Source: Gigaspora rosea
Taxonomy: Eukaryota; Glomeromycota; Glomeromycetes; Diversisporales; Gigasporaceae
Length of the DNA: 64,000 bases
Direction: 5' to 3'
NCBI GenBank assembly: GCA_003550325.1
Contig: QKWP01000130.1
Span: 64,492 to 128,491 of the forward strand
The translations under genes were made by a program, and so were the position numbers. Below the pieces are notes generated by a model. It did no database searches. It was not told the DNA's origin and was given only the letters and a program-made list of their open reading frames with translations. Positions 11,699-23,786 of this stretch are shown here, in pieces. Position 1 is the stretch's first letter. Every line of letters starts with the position of its first letter.

Positions 11699-11993
11699 TT
11701 CGTGATCTGTATACCAATTAGTGGCTGCATATATTACCATATATAGTAAAATTAGGGAAAATCAATTATTGTTTATCAAATTTCTGGAATCTGGTGTTCC
11801 TAGAGCAATAGCGAATTTTTTTACTAAGCTAACCTTCTTCTCCACTCGACGAAAGTTGTAGAGCACATTCTTGTGATTCTAATGGTGGCAAAATCATTAA
11901 AATCGGCCTAGTAGATCACAAGATATCGTTAAAAAGCATTTCGCGAATAAATAAAGTTTCTATATAAACAATATTTTGTTTATATAGAAACTT
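11699..11993. mobile_element. Half copy of a foldback element
   Basis: From TTAA (11695-11698) and TTCGTGATCTGTATACCA to the central hairpin (GTTTCTATATAAACAATATT...), this matches the left arm plus loop of the 541-bp palindrome at 51254-51794 with scattered substitutions. The right arm is absent. A more diverged relative can be traced at about 33530-33790. Confidence 0.75.
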
Positions 11994-11999
11994 TATAAA

Positions 12000-12360
12000 T
12001 TATATACTAAAAATTTATTAAAAATTTCTTTCTGGTTCTTGACCAAATTCAATAAAATTTTTTTATTTTAATTTTACAAATTTGTAGAATTAAAATAAAA
12101 GTATTTCATTAAATTTGGTTAAGAACATGCAAAGATATCTTTAATAAAGTTTTTTATTTCTAAAAATATAGATTACAAAGAAGCTATACTAAATTGTTTA
12201 CAGAAACTTTTATCAAAGATATCTAGATATCTCACAAGTTCTTGACCAAATTTGATAAATTTTTTTATTTTAATTCTATAAATTTATAAAATTTAAATAA
12301 AAAAATTTTCTTCAAATTTGGTCAAAAACTTATAGAGATAATATTAATAAAGTTTTTGTT
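12000..12360. repeat. AT-rich inverted and direct repeats
   Basis: The phrase TTCTTGACCAAATT(C/T)GATAAA and its inverse TTTGGTCAAAAACTTAT occur twice each, around an AATTAAAATAAAA core, with GATATCT words between. It is a small array of palindromic units, probably the decayed interior of a foldback element. Confidence 0.5.
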
Positions 12361-12603
12361 TATTGTATAGTGCAAGACACTTAAAGACTACATTCTTATA
12401 ATTTGTCCCATTTTCAAAAATTTTATATTGAAATTTGATGTTTTTTTGATTTCTTGTATTCTGATTGGTCAAAAATTAATTAATAAAAAATATTTTAAAA
12501 ATAATTTTAAAATTAATTTTAAAATTAGCCAATAACAAGAAGCCAAAACATGTGACTTGTCCCATTTTTGGTTAACTTTTTACGTATCATATAAAAATAC
12601 TAT

Positions 12604-12779
12604 TTTTTTTTTTTAAATGTTAAAGGTGAGACCTTGCTTCTATCTTTATTAAATTTAATAGAAACTTTTTACAATACTGAAAGAAATTTCATTGTTTTAA
12701 ATCTAATGCTAAGAATAAAAACTCAAACATATATATAGGTAAACCTAAATACTTATCTGTGGCCTAAACCTACCAGAGT
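12604..12779 (-). other. LINE 3' UTR/tail shared with SINEs
   Basis: Downstream of the LINE stop codon the minus strand reads CTCTGGTAGGTTTAGG, then GATAAGTA, an AATAAAG signal, CTCACCTTTAACA and the A-tail. The SINE at 30057-31382 ends CTCTGGTAGGTTTAGG, GATAAATA, AATAAAG, CTCACCTTAACA and A-tail, in the same order and spacing. A truncated copy at 5040-5245 shares the first part. This is the region a LINE reverse transcriptase would recognise. Confidence 0.8.
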
Positions 12780-12792
12780 AGCCAAGGCTCAC

Positions 12793-14997
12793 CTAGATTT
12801 GAGTATATGTAAGAATATCAGATAGTGGTAAAGAAAATTTAATCAATATATATAACCAAGTTTCAATTTTGTGCAATACTATAGTGGAAATATGATTACT
12901 ATTATCTTGCAAATTATTTGAAGAATTTGGTACAAGAAATATATTAGAAGAAGAAGGTAAAGGTTGGGAATGTAATTCTTGATTTTGGAATCTAGAAATG
13001 CAGTATGAAATCCAAATATTTGTATAAATTTGCTGGTTGATATGAAGTAAGAGTGAAATAGTGAGAGAGCAAGCAGATTTAGAAGATGAAGTAAATTCAT
13101 ATAGAGTAGAAATAATGTCTAAAGGTATAAAACCAGATAGAGTAGAGAAAAGAGAGGGTAGGTCAGGAAGTTGATGAATTTGTAAGCTATCCAAATTCAT
13201 AATTTGAGTATAAAGATTCTCAGCAGCTAGATTAGAGATTTCGAGTTTGTTAGGACTTAGTATATGGACTAAAGAATCTTTTATAAGTTTTAGTAAGGGT
13301 TCAGAAGTTGGGCAAATAGTCCAGTGTAGGGATTCACTTGCTTGTTGACAGAGGTGACAGATATTAGGATAAGATGGATTTCTTCGGTGAAGAATATGTG
13401 GAGCAGGGAGATCATCTAAAAGTATTTTGATTCTAAAAGATTTGAGAGTTGAAGAGTGAAAACTATGTGAAAAGTTTGAAATTTTTTGGTTGTTATTAAT
13501 ATATAGCCAGGTAGGATTCCAGTTAATATATCGTGATATTGGTAGCCATTGTTGAAAACGATTTTGAGAAGACCAAAGAGCAAGTATATGTGCATAGCAT
13601 AAAGTTCTAATACAGCGACAGATAGGAAGTTCAATAGGAAAATTATCGACAGAGAGAGTGAAGTTGTAATTGTAGATATTTTGTGAATCAAAAAGAAGGT
13701 ATGGAGCAGTTTGATGACAGTGGGCTAGTTGATCAGCTTTGTTATTATATTCATCTTCTTGGTGTGCAATAACTTTATGAAAGGTAATGTTAAGATTATA
13801 TGATTTGATAAAGTTTAATAAAGTATTCCAAATAGGCCAATAAGGTATATTAAAAGGTTTAGAAAGGGGTATAGTATGAATTAGACTATTGTATTTGGAT
13901 ATTACAAATTGGGAATATGTAAAAATTTGTATAGAACAGTTTCTAGGAGCAGTACTAATAGCTAATAAGATTGCTACTAGTTCAGCTTTAAAAGAACATG
14001 GCCAGTATTTAATTTGTGATTGGAAGGTATGTAGAATATTTTGATTATGTAATTGAATCCAACCAATGCCCATAGAGCACTGAGAGTTGCCAAGATCAAT
14101 GACAGAACCATCAGTATAAAATGTTAATTCTGTTAAATAACTGTTGTGATGACAAATAGATTGCAAAGTATTACGCGCAGGACTAGGTTGAAAAAAGGGA
14201 GGTATTTGTGCATTAGGTATAAGAATGTTTGGTAATATTGGAATACTAATTGGGTTTCTTGCTGCAGTTGGGAAGATGAAATTAAGGTAATTGGCATTTA
14301 GATTGACTGATTTATCAGAATTAAGTCTTCCAAAAAATTTGGTAGTATGACTTGTTGGAATAAGAATAGTACATTTGTTTGCAATAATATTGGAATTAAG
14401 AGTGCAGTTAGTACATGGAAATGTGGTGATTAGTGGTGTTGGGTATAAGCGTGTGAATTGTGGCTGGATGTTACATTGCCAATGTGTAATGAGGGTATAA
14501 TTTGAAGTATTAGATTGGCGACGTGCTTTGCCAATAACTACTTGATTATCTAATAAAGTAATAAGCCAAGGTTTTGTATATTTAGAAAAGTGTCCAGTAG
14601 TATAACTATAGTAGTTAGTTTGGGGCAAATTGAAGTGTGAATAGATAGTACGTTCATAAGTATGACTAGTCGTTTGGTCTTCCAAAAAGGTAAACCACAA
14701 AGGAATTTTGCCTTTTGGAATTTTATTAAGTCTAGGTGAAATATGTTTCTAATCAAGCAAACAAGAATTGTCAAAAGAAGTAAGTTGGTCAAGAAATAAA
14801 AGATGATGGTGTCTAATTTGTTTTTTGAAGGTAGAATATTTGGGATGTGAAGATAGTATAGATTCAAGAGAGATAGATCTATCTTTGATAGTAAATAGAA
14901 TATTAAAAATAGGATTAGTATTAATAGTCCATCCCAGATATTTAAAAAGTTGAATAATTTTGAAATTGGTTGTATTTCGGTTAGGTCCATCTATAGT
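12793..14997 (-). pseudogene. LINE RNase H and C-terminal knuckle segment
   Basis: Open from about 14700 to the stop at 12793, and in the same frame as the RT segment upstream, from which it is separated by TAA at 15043-15045 and TAG near 14749. RNase H motifs: FYTDGS (first Asp), CSFKAELVAILLA (Glu), IFTYSQFVI where IYTDSQ is usual (third acidic residue apparently Asp to Tyr), and HKVIAHQEDEYNNKADQLAH (last Asp). A CHLC...HWTIC cluster near 13320 is the C-terminal knuckle. RNase H would remove the RNA template during insertion; the Tyr suggests loss of activity. The stretch 14750-14997 (GWTINTNPIFNI...) belongs to the linker between RT and RNase H. Confidence 0.85.
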
Positions 14998-15042
14998 AGG
15001 ATTGGGATGCAGAAAGATGCTAGTAGATGACCAGAGATTATT

Positions 15043-16784
15043 TTAAATTTGCTGGATTCGAATGTGGGTTGTAGTACCAAGTAGGTTGTTATCATTTAAA
15101 TGTTTGATAAAGTTTGAGATATGATGTTGAAGCTGAATATCCCAAATATTTTTAATATTATAAAGTTGGGGATGAAGAAGGGTACTAGTAGGAATAGTTC
15201 GACTAAGTTTGGCTTTATGTTTAACAAGACCAATATGGTGTGAGAGAATCTTGTTACAAGCTGATCTGTTAATAACAATATTTTGTATACGATATTCTAA
15301 GGTAGGAATAATAACTGTATTGATAATATATCGTGCTTGTGTATCAGTAATTTGTTTATTTCTGGCAATATTGATAAGTTGAGAGGATTTTGTTATTAAT
15401 AGGCGTGTTTGTTGTAATTGTTTATTATTAAGTGTAAACCAGCATCCAAGGAATTTGAAAGGTTGACTTGATGGCCATAGTGGGAGAACATGATTATTAA
15501 AGATAATGGGAGTATAGTTATTTACTTTCAAATTAGTTGATAAGATAGATTTAGAAGGATTAACTTGAATATTAGCCATAGTATAGAAGGACTCTGCAAT
15601 AGAAATCATTCTGGTAAGTTCAAGTTGTGAAGAAGCAATCCACAGAGTATCATCCATATAAGCCAAGACAGAACATTTTGTTTGAATTTTGTCAAATATT
15701 TGATTTTTGAGATTGGTTATCCAGGATGTACCAATTGAATAACCAGGTGTATTAGTATGGATATGAGTAATTAAAGGATTATAATAGATTCTCCAAAGAA
15801 GGGGAGTAATAGTTTCACCTTGATCTATACCATTCTGAACCTGATAAGGTGCAGTAAGACCAAGATTAGTAATAACTTGGTTTTGTCTATTAGTAAGTAG
15901 GTCCAGAAGAATATTAATTATACTAGATGGTAGATTAAGACGAGAAAGAGAATGTTTAAAAAGTGTAAAATTGACAGAATCATAGGCCTTGCTCATGTCT
16001 TGAGAAAGTAACCAAATTTCTTTATGGTTACAATTTGCATCTTCAATTAAATTGTTTAAAATATGAATAGGAATAGAAGTGCTATTGTTTGGGAGTGCAA
16101 CATAGTTATAAGGTGATAGTATAGTATGTTGTGAGAAAACTTGATTTAGTCTATTGGTAAGAATTTTTGTATAAATTTTTCAAATATGCTCAATAAGGCT
16201 AATAGGTCTTGTCAGATTTAAATTACCCTCAAAAGTGTTATTTTTAGGAATAGGAAAAATCCTTCCATGTTTCCATAGTTTAGGAATACGATTTTCAGAG
16301 AGACATTGATTAAATAAAGCAGTAAGTGCAGTAATACCATCTAAACCAAATGTGTTTGATCATTTCATAGCTGATTCCTGTAGGACCACAGGCTTTGCCA
16401 TTTGGAAGTTTAGAAATTGTTTGAAGAACTTCTTCTACTGTAATAAGATCAGTAAGAGAAGTATACCAGGCAGGATTAATATGAGGAAGTGGCTGATAGT
16501 ATTGATACCAAAAGTTGTCAAAGAGGGATTGGTTAATAGGTCTGTAAGCAGTCCAATTATGGTAATGTGATTGAACATGCTGTTTAATTGAGTTAGGATC
16601 TGTAACAAGTTGGTTATCAAGTTTGATATTTGTAAAATGAATAGGGGGTTGGTATCGATCAAAAATGCTATTAATAGCTTGTGTAGGTTTAGATATAAGT
16701 GTTTCACATCATTTCTCAGAGGCTTGATTAATTTGTTGTTGAAGAAGAAGTGAGTATTCTAATTGATAAGCATGATAGACTTGT
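15043..16784 (-). pseudogene. LINE reverse transcriptase segment
   Basis: The intact stretch 15996-15043 starts inside RT motif A (QDMSKAYDSVNF, catalytic Asp), followed by motif B (QNGIDQGETITPLLW) and motif C (AYMDDTLW, the two catalytic Asp). Upstream, read through lesions, are PNGKACGPTGISYEMIKH and NRIPKLWKHGRIFPIPK and LTRPISLIEHI*KIYTKIL (motifs 0-2). Lesions: TGA at 16709-16711 (EK*CE), an apparent one-base insertion near 16351 and TGA at 16180-16182 (HI*KI, where relatives have HIRKI). The catalytic residues themselves are intact. Reverse transcription primed at the nicked target would be its role. Confidence 0.88.
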
Positions 16785-16786
16785 TT

Positions 16787-18634
16787 TCAGGCTTTATAGG
16801 CGTGTTGAAGCCATAGTTGGATACTAGAGGGGTCAAGTGATAAAAGGGAATCCAGATTACATTTGATATAAGAATTAATAGAAAGAATATGCGAGTTAAT
16901 ATGTGGAAGATAGAGATTTGAATTATTTTTTATATTTTTAATAAGATGGCCAAGTTTTTTGAGTCCAGTATAGAGAGCAGTACAATGTGGTGTATATTTG
17001 TGGTTGTAGCTGCATTTGCGAGATATTTTGTTAGGAATTAGTTGAATTGCTGCTTGTAGAATAGAGTGTTGAATTTTGTGCCAAGTAGTATCAATATTTT
17101 CATGAGTATTTGTAGAAGAAGGTATATTATGTTGTAAAAATAGCTGAGTAATACGCTCTGAAAACTCTGTCCACTGGTCTAATGACATGGATTTGTAGTT
17201 AAAAATTCTTCGACTAATGCCTGTATGCATATGGGGAGGTTTGCTATAAGCATTAGTAAATGTCCAGGAGGAAGAAAGAATAGAATGGTCACTGAGAGTA
17301 CTAGTCTGGCTATTATCGAGGTTATATGAAAGGATAAATTGTATATTAAATAAGTCTGTCCATATATAGTCTATTCTGCTATGAGTTAGATTGTTTGACC
17401 AGGTATAGTATGTATTGTTAAAGTGGGCACCTATATCAAACATATTTATATAGTGTAAAAAGTTGATAAGTTTGTATTTGGATGAAGAAAAGCTTATTGC
17501 ATTATCTTGGGTATTAAAGTTCCCAAGAATAATAGGATGAAGATTAAGTTGTCGAGCTTGTAGAATCCAATTAATAACAGTATTTTGAGTATTATTTCTT
17601 TTAATAGTATCAGTTGAAGATAGATAAACAGAAATAATTCGTAATTTGATATTACTTTTAAAAAAGAGATCTAGTGCAACTGCACCTCCTGGATGTGTAT
17701 AGCAGCTATGAACATGAGGTTTGAGGTAGTTACAGATCATAATAGCAGCTCCTTCTATTGAACTATCTGCATTAGCCCAATAATATATATACAAATTGTT
17801 GTTACAAAATGAGAGTTTGGTTTTGTGTGAAATTTTGGTTTCTGTGATACAAGCAATAGAAATATTGTGATTGATACAGTAATCTTGCCATATTTGTCTC
17901 TTAGAGGCTGAGTTAAAACCTCTAACATTGTGAGTAGCAATATTAATGTGTAGGTCATGAGTAGGTGGTAGGTTTGAAGGTATTCTAAGATTGTTATTTT
18001 TAGTTGGTAAACCATTATGAGATGATAAAGTAGGAGAAGGTGTAGGATAAAAGAAGTCATCAATAGAGGTAGGTAATTGAAAACTGGTATTATTACATAA
18101 GTTCAAGTCTGAACTGGTAAATGATTTGAGTTCGAGTTTGTAAAAACAATGTAAATCATCAAAGGGTGAGAAAAAGTGGCCTGGTATAAAGTCCTCATAA
18201 GGTAAATAAATATGTGCCTCTATAAAATAGTAACTAATTCGTGGATGAGGTTTTATAGAAATCCTAATGTATTGGTTGGAGTAGTACATTGGATAGTTTT
18301 CTTGTATATACTTTAAAAATGAACCTACAGTTTGTGGTGAAGGAAGAGTTTGTAGTTTGTGATGGTAAAGAAATTTGTTATAGCATGCTAGTGGGTCATA
18401 TATTTCAAAAGTTTCTGAGTTTAGATTTGTAGGAGTATTTTCTAGTGGAGGATTTGTATATAATTCAGTATTAGTATCCTCATTATCATCTGGTAGCAAT
18501 TCATCGTCAGGATAAGTTAGTATTAAGTTGTTGTTGGAATTAGAAAGTAATATCTCAGAGGGAGATGATGATGTGGGTTCTAAGATATTTGGTGCAATAT
18601 CTTCTACAGCGCTCACCGTATGCCCAGCTTGCAC
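16787..18634 (-). pseudogene. LINE N-terminal extension and apurinic-type endonuclease
   Basis: 615 residues open from ATG at 18634 to TGA at 16787-16789 (YKA*KQ); that stop is probably a decayed CGA, since the reading frame continues beyond it. Residues about 1-215 are an unrecognised extension (PSPQTVGSFLKYIQENYPMY). From about 225 comes the EEP endonuclease: NIATHNVRGF, CITETK, GAAIMI, LGNFNT, HSRIDYIW and TLSDHS. The metal-site GDFN motif reads GNFN, an Asp-to-Asn change expected to damage nicking. This enzyme makes the target-site nick. The 3' part (MSLDQWTEFSERI...) is the linker to the RT. Confidence 0.88.
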
Positions 18635-18888
18635 GGCTCCGCAAGATTCAGAAGTCCTCTGGTTAAGCGTTAGAAGTCAGTCATAATCTAAATCTTCTGG
18701 GTAAAAATACTATATTTTTAAAGCTATATATTTTGAAAAGTTATTATAACTTTTTAAAAAAATAAGGCCGTTAAGTTGTAATAAATTTATTTAGCTATAA
18801 AATAGTAGCTTCCTTTTTAAAATATCTTTTTAGATCATAAGTTATTAGCTTTTAAAGTTTGTGTAGTCTTTAAGTGTCGTGCACTGTA

Positions 18889-20771
18889 GTATAAATAGCA
18901 GTATCTTTTTTATTTCAAAAAAATTTATTTTAAAAAACTTTTATAATTTTTTTCAAAAAAAAACTTGTTTGTTATCCAAATTTTAAATATAACTTTATAA
19001 AACTTATTAATTTTATCCACTTTTAATAATATAAATATTAAAAGCTTTTATTCTTTTTTAAATATAACCTTTTGACCAATATCCTCTTTTCAAATGTAAC
19101 ATTTTTGTAAAAAAAAAAAGTAATATTTTTAGCCAAAATTTCAACATAACCTCTATATATATTGTATGGAGTCCTATATTTATATAGAACTCTAAGCTAT
19201 ACATAGATAGGTAACAATTTGCTTTTGCTTATTTTTGACTATTTTTTGCAGATTTGTTTCAATATGAATGCTTATTTTTGACTATTTTTCTTAGAACTTT
19301 TCTTTTTTTTAGTAATATATTAAGATTTTTTAAAATTGTTAGCTGTTTATAAATTGCTTGGGGTTCTATGTATATTTCAAAAAAAGATAAAGAAGACTAA
19401 AATTCTTATATAATATTTGAAATATAGATTATATATACCATATAAAAATGCCAAGCATAGCAGAAGTTTGTTTTGATTGGCTAAATTAGAATAATTATAA
19501 TTGGTAATGATCTTTTTTTTATACAGTCAATTATAATTTTTAAAGTATTTTTATAAGTAAAATCATTATATCATATGAAAAAAATTCTTTTGTAATACAA
19601 AACAAAAACCAACTTGAGTCATTGATATTTTACCTTTGGATTTTTGTTTTTTAACTTGAAGATGCAGTTAGATGCAATAGTTTCAAAAAATAGATGAGAA
19701 GTGAAAGTTTTGAAAGGTTAGAAGGTGCTTTGGTGACCTAAGCAATTAGTAAGTGAAAGTTGCAAGATTTTGTCACAACTAGTTCTACTTGTTTTCTAGA
19801 AGTAAAAAGTACTATGTATTTTCCAAACTCTACTTTTTTTTATTATATTTAGGCCATAAGTAGTTTATAAATACAACGTTTTATAGTAGCAGTGTTTAAA
19901 AATGTTCATATATGTTATTATTTAGCAGATTGTGTTGCGAAACTTAAAGTATTTGTTGTAAAATAAATAGTGTACTTATTGCGAAACAAATAATATTATA
20001 CACATTGTGAGTATAAATTAGTTATTATGAATATATTGTAAGACACAATATGTGTCTTTAGATTAATCTTTTGAAAGTTTCGTGAGTAATAAAATTCACC
20101 CGGGTATGCCGATACTTTATCCGGAGAATGATCAACATTTTTTCCGGGGTATTTTAACAACCAATCAAAATAAACTTCCGTTATGCTAAAATGCTAACAA
20201 AAAAAAACTTTACTATGATGCCCAAATATAAGCTCATATCTGATATAGATTGATTGGGGTCCTAGTAAAACTAAGAGGTAGCAAACCTTTACAACACTTT
20301 TTGTTTTTTTAGGGTTTCTTTATACTGTATATAATTTTTATTTTTCATCAAGATTTTCAGTATAACGATAAGGAGTAAAATAATAATCGCCGATACTGAA
20401 AAATAAGGTTCAAGCCAAAATTTACTTGAAAGATCTCATTGAATACTCAATTAATGGCAAATTTTGCCAAACCTGGTATAAAAAAAAGGCGGTTGTAAAG
20501 TTGGAATGACAAACACCTTATCGTGAGTATAACGATCATTAATTATTATTAAAGTTAAATATGCTTTCACTAATAAAAAATTCTTTATTTAACATTATCA
20601 AATTACGGTAATTATTTATATATTCATCACAATAACAAACTCACAAATATTTTACGTTAAGTAAAATTTATTCACAAACTCTTTTTGACCAATAGATAAG
20701 TATTAATATAAATTAAATAAGGTACAGTGTGATATAATTTTGAGAAAAATATATCGATTAATAAAAATATT
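18889..20771. other. Intergenic AT-rich DNA
   Basis: I see no gene. From about 20080 onward CpG dinucleotides become much more frequent (for example CACCCGGGTATGCCGATAC near 20097), marking the start of the CpG-retaining domain around the choline kinase gene. Confidence 0.4.
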
Positions 20772-20852
20772 TAGGGGCTTTGCAGTAGAAAAGGCCTAAA
20801 TGCTATATATATTATATGCAGCATTTAGGCCTTTTCTACTGCAAAGCCCCTA
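20772..20852. repeat. Perfect 33-bp inverted repeat, 15-base loop
   Basis: The left arm (20772-20804, starting TAGGGGCTTTGCAGTAGAAA) and right arm (20820-20852, ending TACTGCAAAGCCCCTA) are exact reverse complements over 33 bases, around an AT-only loop except for one GC. It is GC-richer than its surroundings. It could be a young minimal foldback element or the template of a long RNA hairpin; the sequence does not decide. Confidence 0.9.
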
Positions 20853-21139
20853 TTTTACATTCATCGAGATATTAAATGTCAAGAATTTGATTAAATACTC
20901 GAATAATAAACTATTTCTACACTGATTAGTTAATGTTATAAATTTCAAGTTACGTGTGATGTAATGGTGTAATGGTAATATGGTAATACATAACATTTCT
21001 CGAGTGAACGATATCAATATGTTTACTACTGATACAGTGATATCGTGATATCGATAAAAAAATGATCATTTCACTTGATCATCATCATTTCACATTTCTG
21101 CATTATTTTATTCGTTAAACATCTGGTGATTACGATTTT

Positions 21140-21300
21140 TATGCGAAGTCCGGTCCCAGCTTGGTCCAAAAACTCACACTGTCATGTGAAATATGTAGCA
21201 CCATATTTATTTAAGTGATACAAGATATAATACCAGTAATATGATGTCACATATTTCACATGACAGATCCCAAGTCAGACTTCGGACCGAGGACCGGAAT
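21140..21300. repeat. Inverted repeat with 18-bp perfect inner arms
   Basis: CTGTCATGTGAAATATGT at 21179-21196 is the exact reverse complement of 21249-21266. Outside it, GAAGTCCGGTCC-like words recur in inverted form as GACTTCGGACC and GGACCGG. Probably a small MITE of about 160 bp; its ends are not sharp. Confidence 0.6.
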
Positions 21301-21309
21301 TTTCATGTC

Positions 21310-23786
21310 CCTATTGCCGAGTACCCCGCCCGGAATCAGTCGGTTCTAAAAATTTGTAAGCCTAGTTCCTGCTTTAAATATATATATTTACTACATGTTT
21401 AAAATCAGGTAATACTGTAATAATTAAATATTTATAACTAGACTTTAATGATTTAAAATTTAATCATCACTTACTTTAAATCAGTAAAAAAATGGTTTAA
21501 CCCGTTTTTTTTTTTTTTACCATCACTACTAACGTATAAAGAACTTATAATAAGTTGCATCATCAGTTTTTAATCGAATCCAAAAGTCGACTTTTAAAGA
21601 AGTCATAATAAACAGTAAATAAAGTGTCAGTTTAATGCATAATACGCCATCAATGCAGGAGGTCTACTCTTAAAAAAAAAAAAATTTAATCTATTATACG
21701 GTAAATTTATCGTTTTCAATAAAACAACTATTTAAAAAAAAAGATTTACAAAAAAAAAAAACGAATTAGGTATTTATTCGATAGAATTCTCTAGATTGTG
21801 TACTAGTTGTAAAAATAGTGGATTTACGTTATAGTCGTACTACGTACTGCAAAAGATCCACATAATGTTTTGCTTGACTTTTAAAACTTGCAACACTTGC
21901 GTAATAATACGAAAATCGATCACAAAAAAAAAAAAAATTCACCATTATTTATGTTATACAAAAAACCGAAGTGTAACAATTATTACAATACTTGAATTTT
22001 CTGATATGATTTTCCATTTTTCTAAATTGTATATGAAAATCAACGAATTGTTTTATATATGTGGCAAAAATTTAAAATAGATTATTACGACATGCATACG
22101 TATGTAGCGCAGAAAAATTCTAAAAGTGAACAATCGAATTTTCATGAATCAAAACAAATATGTTGCACGCAAGATTTAAAAACTAATAAATAATACTTTT
22201 TAATAAAAGTTAAAGTTAAGATAGTATTGTATGTAGTGATAAATTTTGTAAAGAACAAATTTTAGTTAGAACCGAGTTGTTTTTTTTTAGTTAAAAAAGA
22301 TATGTCAATATTTTTTGAAATTTAATCATTAAATTTGATTGGTTATTATTATTATTATTATTAATTTTAATATAAATTTATGTTGTTATACGTACATCGT
22401 TCTGTACAGTTACTGTACGTGGTATCGTGTGACCAAATGTGACTAAATATTTCCGGAGAGCAAATAATTTACCAGTTAACACAAATAATACTGTAATAAT
22501 TTAGGTGCAATATTGTCACGAGACAGTTCTTAAGACATGTGTATTTTACTCACATCAATATATACCTGTTTATGGACGTTAAACAAAGTATTTTATCATG
22601 TATAATAAAAAAAACTTGAACGGACTATACCGAAAAAAGGTAATTAATATCAAAATATGCAGTTGAATATTCCTAAATATTCCCATTTACTATCATATAC
22701 AGTCAGATGACTAACTAAACAAAGAATACAAATTTAATGAAGGGAAGTTTTATTCTAAGGTTATTATATGGAAAATTCAAGTTAATTCTTTGTTTAAACA
22801 TTTGGTCTAGATTTTGGGCTGTCCCAACTTTATATAGTAATAAAAGTATCTAGATCTTCATCTAAAATACAGAAATAGTTTAAGATATCACGAGAACAAA
22901 TCTGATAATCTACTTACAAATATGTCATTAATCTCATGATTACATCTCATGATTACATTAACGTTAATGAAATATTACTTTTTGATTCTTTAATTTCTTC
23001 TCATTGTTGGCGCGGAATTGAAAGTAAACAATGTTTACTTGATTTCTTTTATCAACGAAAATAATATATATAATGTATAAATGAGATTATTTTATATTGT
23101 TCTTAATCAATTACATATAAAACATATCATATTAGAGAATTATATGAATAAAGTATTTATAACATTTTAGGATAAAATCAAAATTTCCAAATTTATTTCA
23201 AATTATATCTTTATTAAAAGTCTATTTGGGCATTAACGTGTTTGATTTATTATAATTTCGTGCGTAGCAATATTTTTTATACAGATTATTTATATTATAT
23301 TATATGATATAATAAAACCAGTTGGGACGTACCGGAATTCTACGAACGGAAATCAGCGATAATATGTATTACATACTACTGTTACATATGGTTACGCTTA
23401 GAGTAAATGTAATATGTTAATCATACTAATGTAATACTGTAATACTGTAATAAATAATGAATCATTTTATTGTTATGCAAAAAGTGAAAATTACAAAAGG
23501 TACTGTATATATAATAAAGTAAATAACTATAATTCAATTGTGTTTTATTATTTTATTTTTTTCATTATCAATTGTTTTTTGGTTGGTTTGTTGGTCACAA
23601 GATCTCACGAGACCATTCTATGTCCGTAAAAGGTTAGGTTGTTTCAAAAAAAATTTTTTTTATATATATATAGGGCCAACGTAGCCCTTTCCTTAAAAAA
23701 AAAAAAAAGGCTGTAAATCTCAAAATTTTATAAACAACATTTAAACAAAATTTTTTATAAAAAAAAAATCTTTTATTACAATCTCA
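21310..23786. other. Region upstream of the choline kinase gene
   Basis: AT-rich but with many CpGs, and no clear gene or transposon. An ATT microsatellite lies at about 22346-22364. Close to the gene, 23665-23690 has the small dyad AGGGCCAACGTAGCCCT, followed by A-runs and the presumed 5' leader. Confidence 0.4.

Larger units (their letters stand above)
12604..18701 (-). mobile_element. Full-length but decayed LINE (endonuclease, RT, RNase H)
   Basis: A 6098-bp non-LTR retrotransposon on the minus strand, bounded by a 12-bp target duplication TAAAAATACTAT (12592-12603 and 18702-18713), with its A-tail at 12604-12614. The 5' leader is short (about 67 bases before an ATG at 18634), so the copy is not 5'-truncated. 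One long frame once encoded an N-terminal extension, an apurinic-type endonuclease, a reverse transcriptase, an RNase H and a C-terminal Cys/His knuckle. RNase H after RT points to the I/Tad/R1-like side of LINE diversity; the exact clade cannot be fixed by eye. At least five stops and one frameshift interrupt it, and two catalytic residues look replaced, so it is not autonomous. Confidence 0.93.
12368..18886. mobile_element. Tc1/mariner-type MITE interrupted by a LINE
   Basis: The two halves, 12368-12603 and 18714-18886, are 409 bp of one element. Ends are TAGTGCAAGACACTTAAAGA and (reverse complement) CAGTGCACGACACTTAAAGA, with flanking TA at 12366-12367 and 18887-18888. The sister copy at 31715-32141 has the same ends and the same internal order without interruption, including CTACAAAATAGTGGCT-like and TTTTTTATGTATCATATAAA-like phrases that here straddle the LINE. 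The LINE is therefore the younger insertion. Confidence 0.85.
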
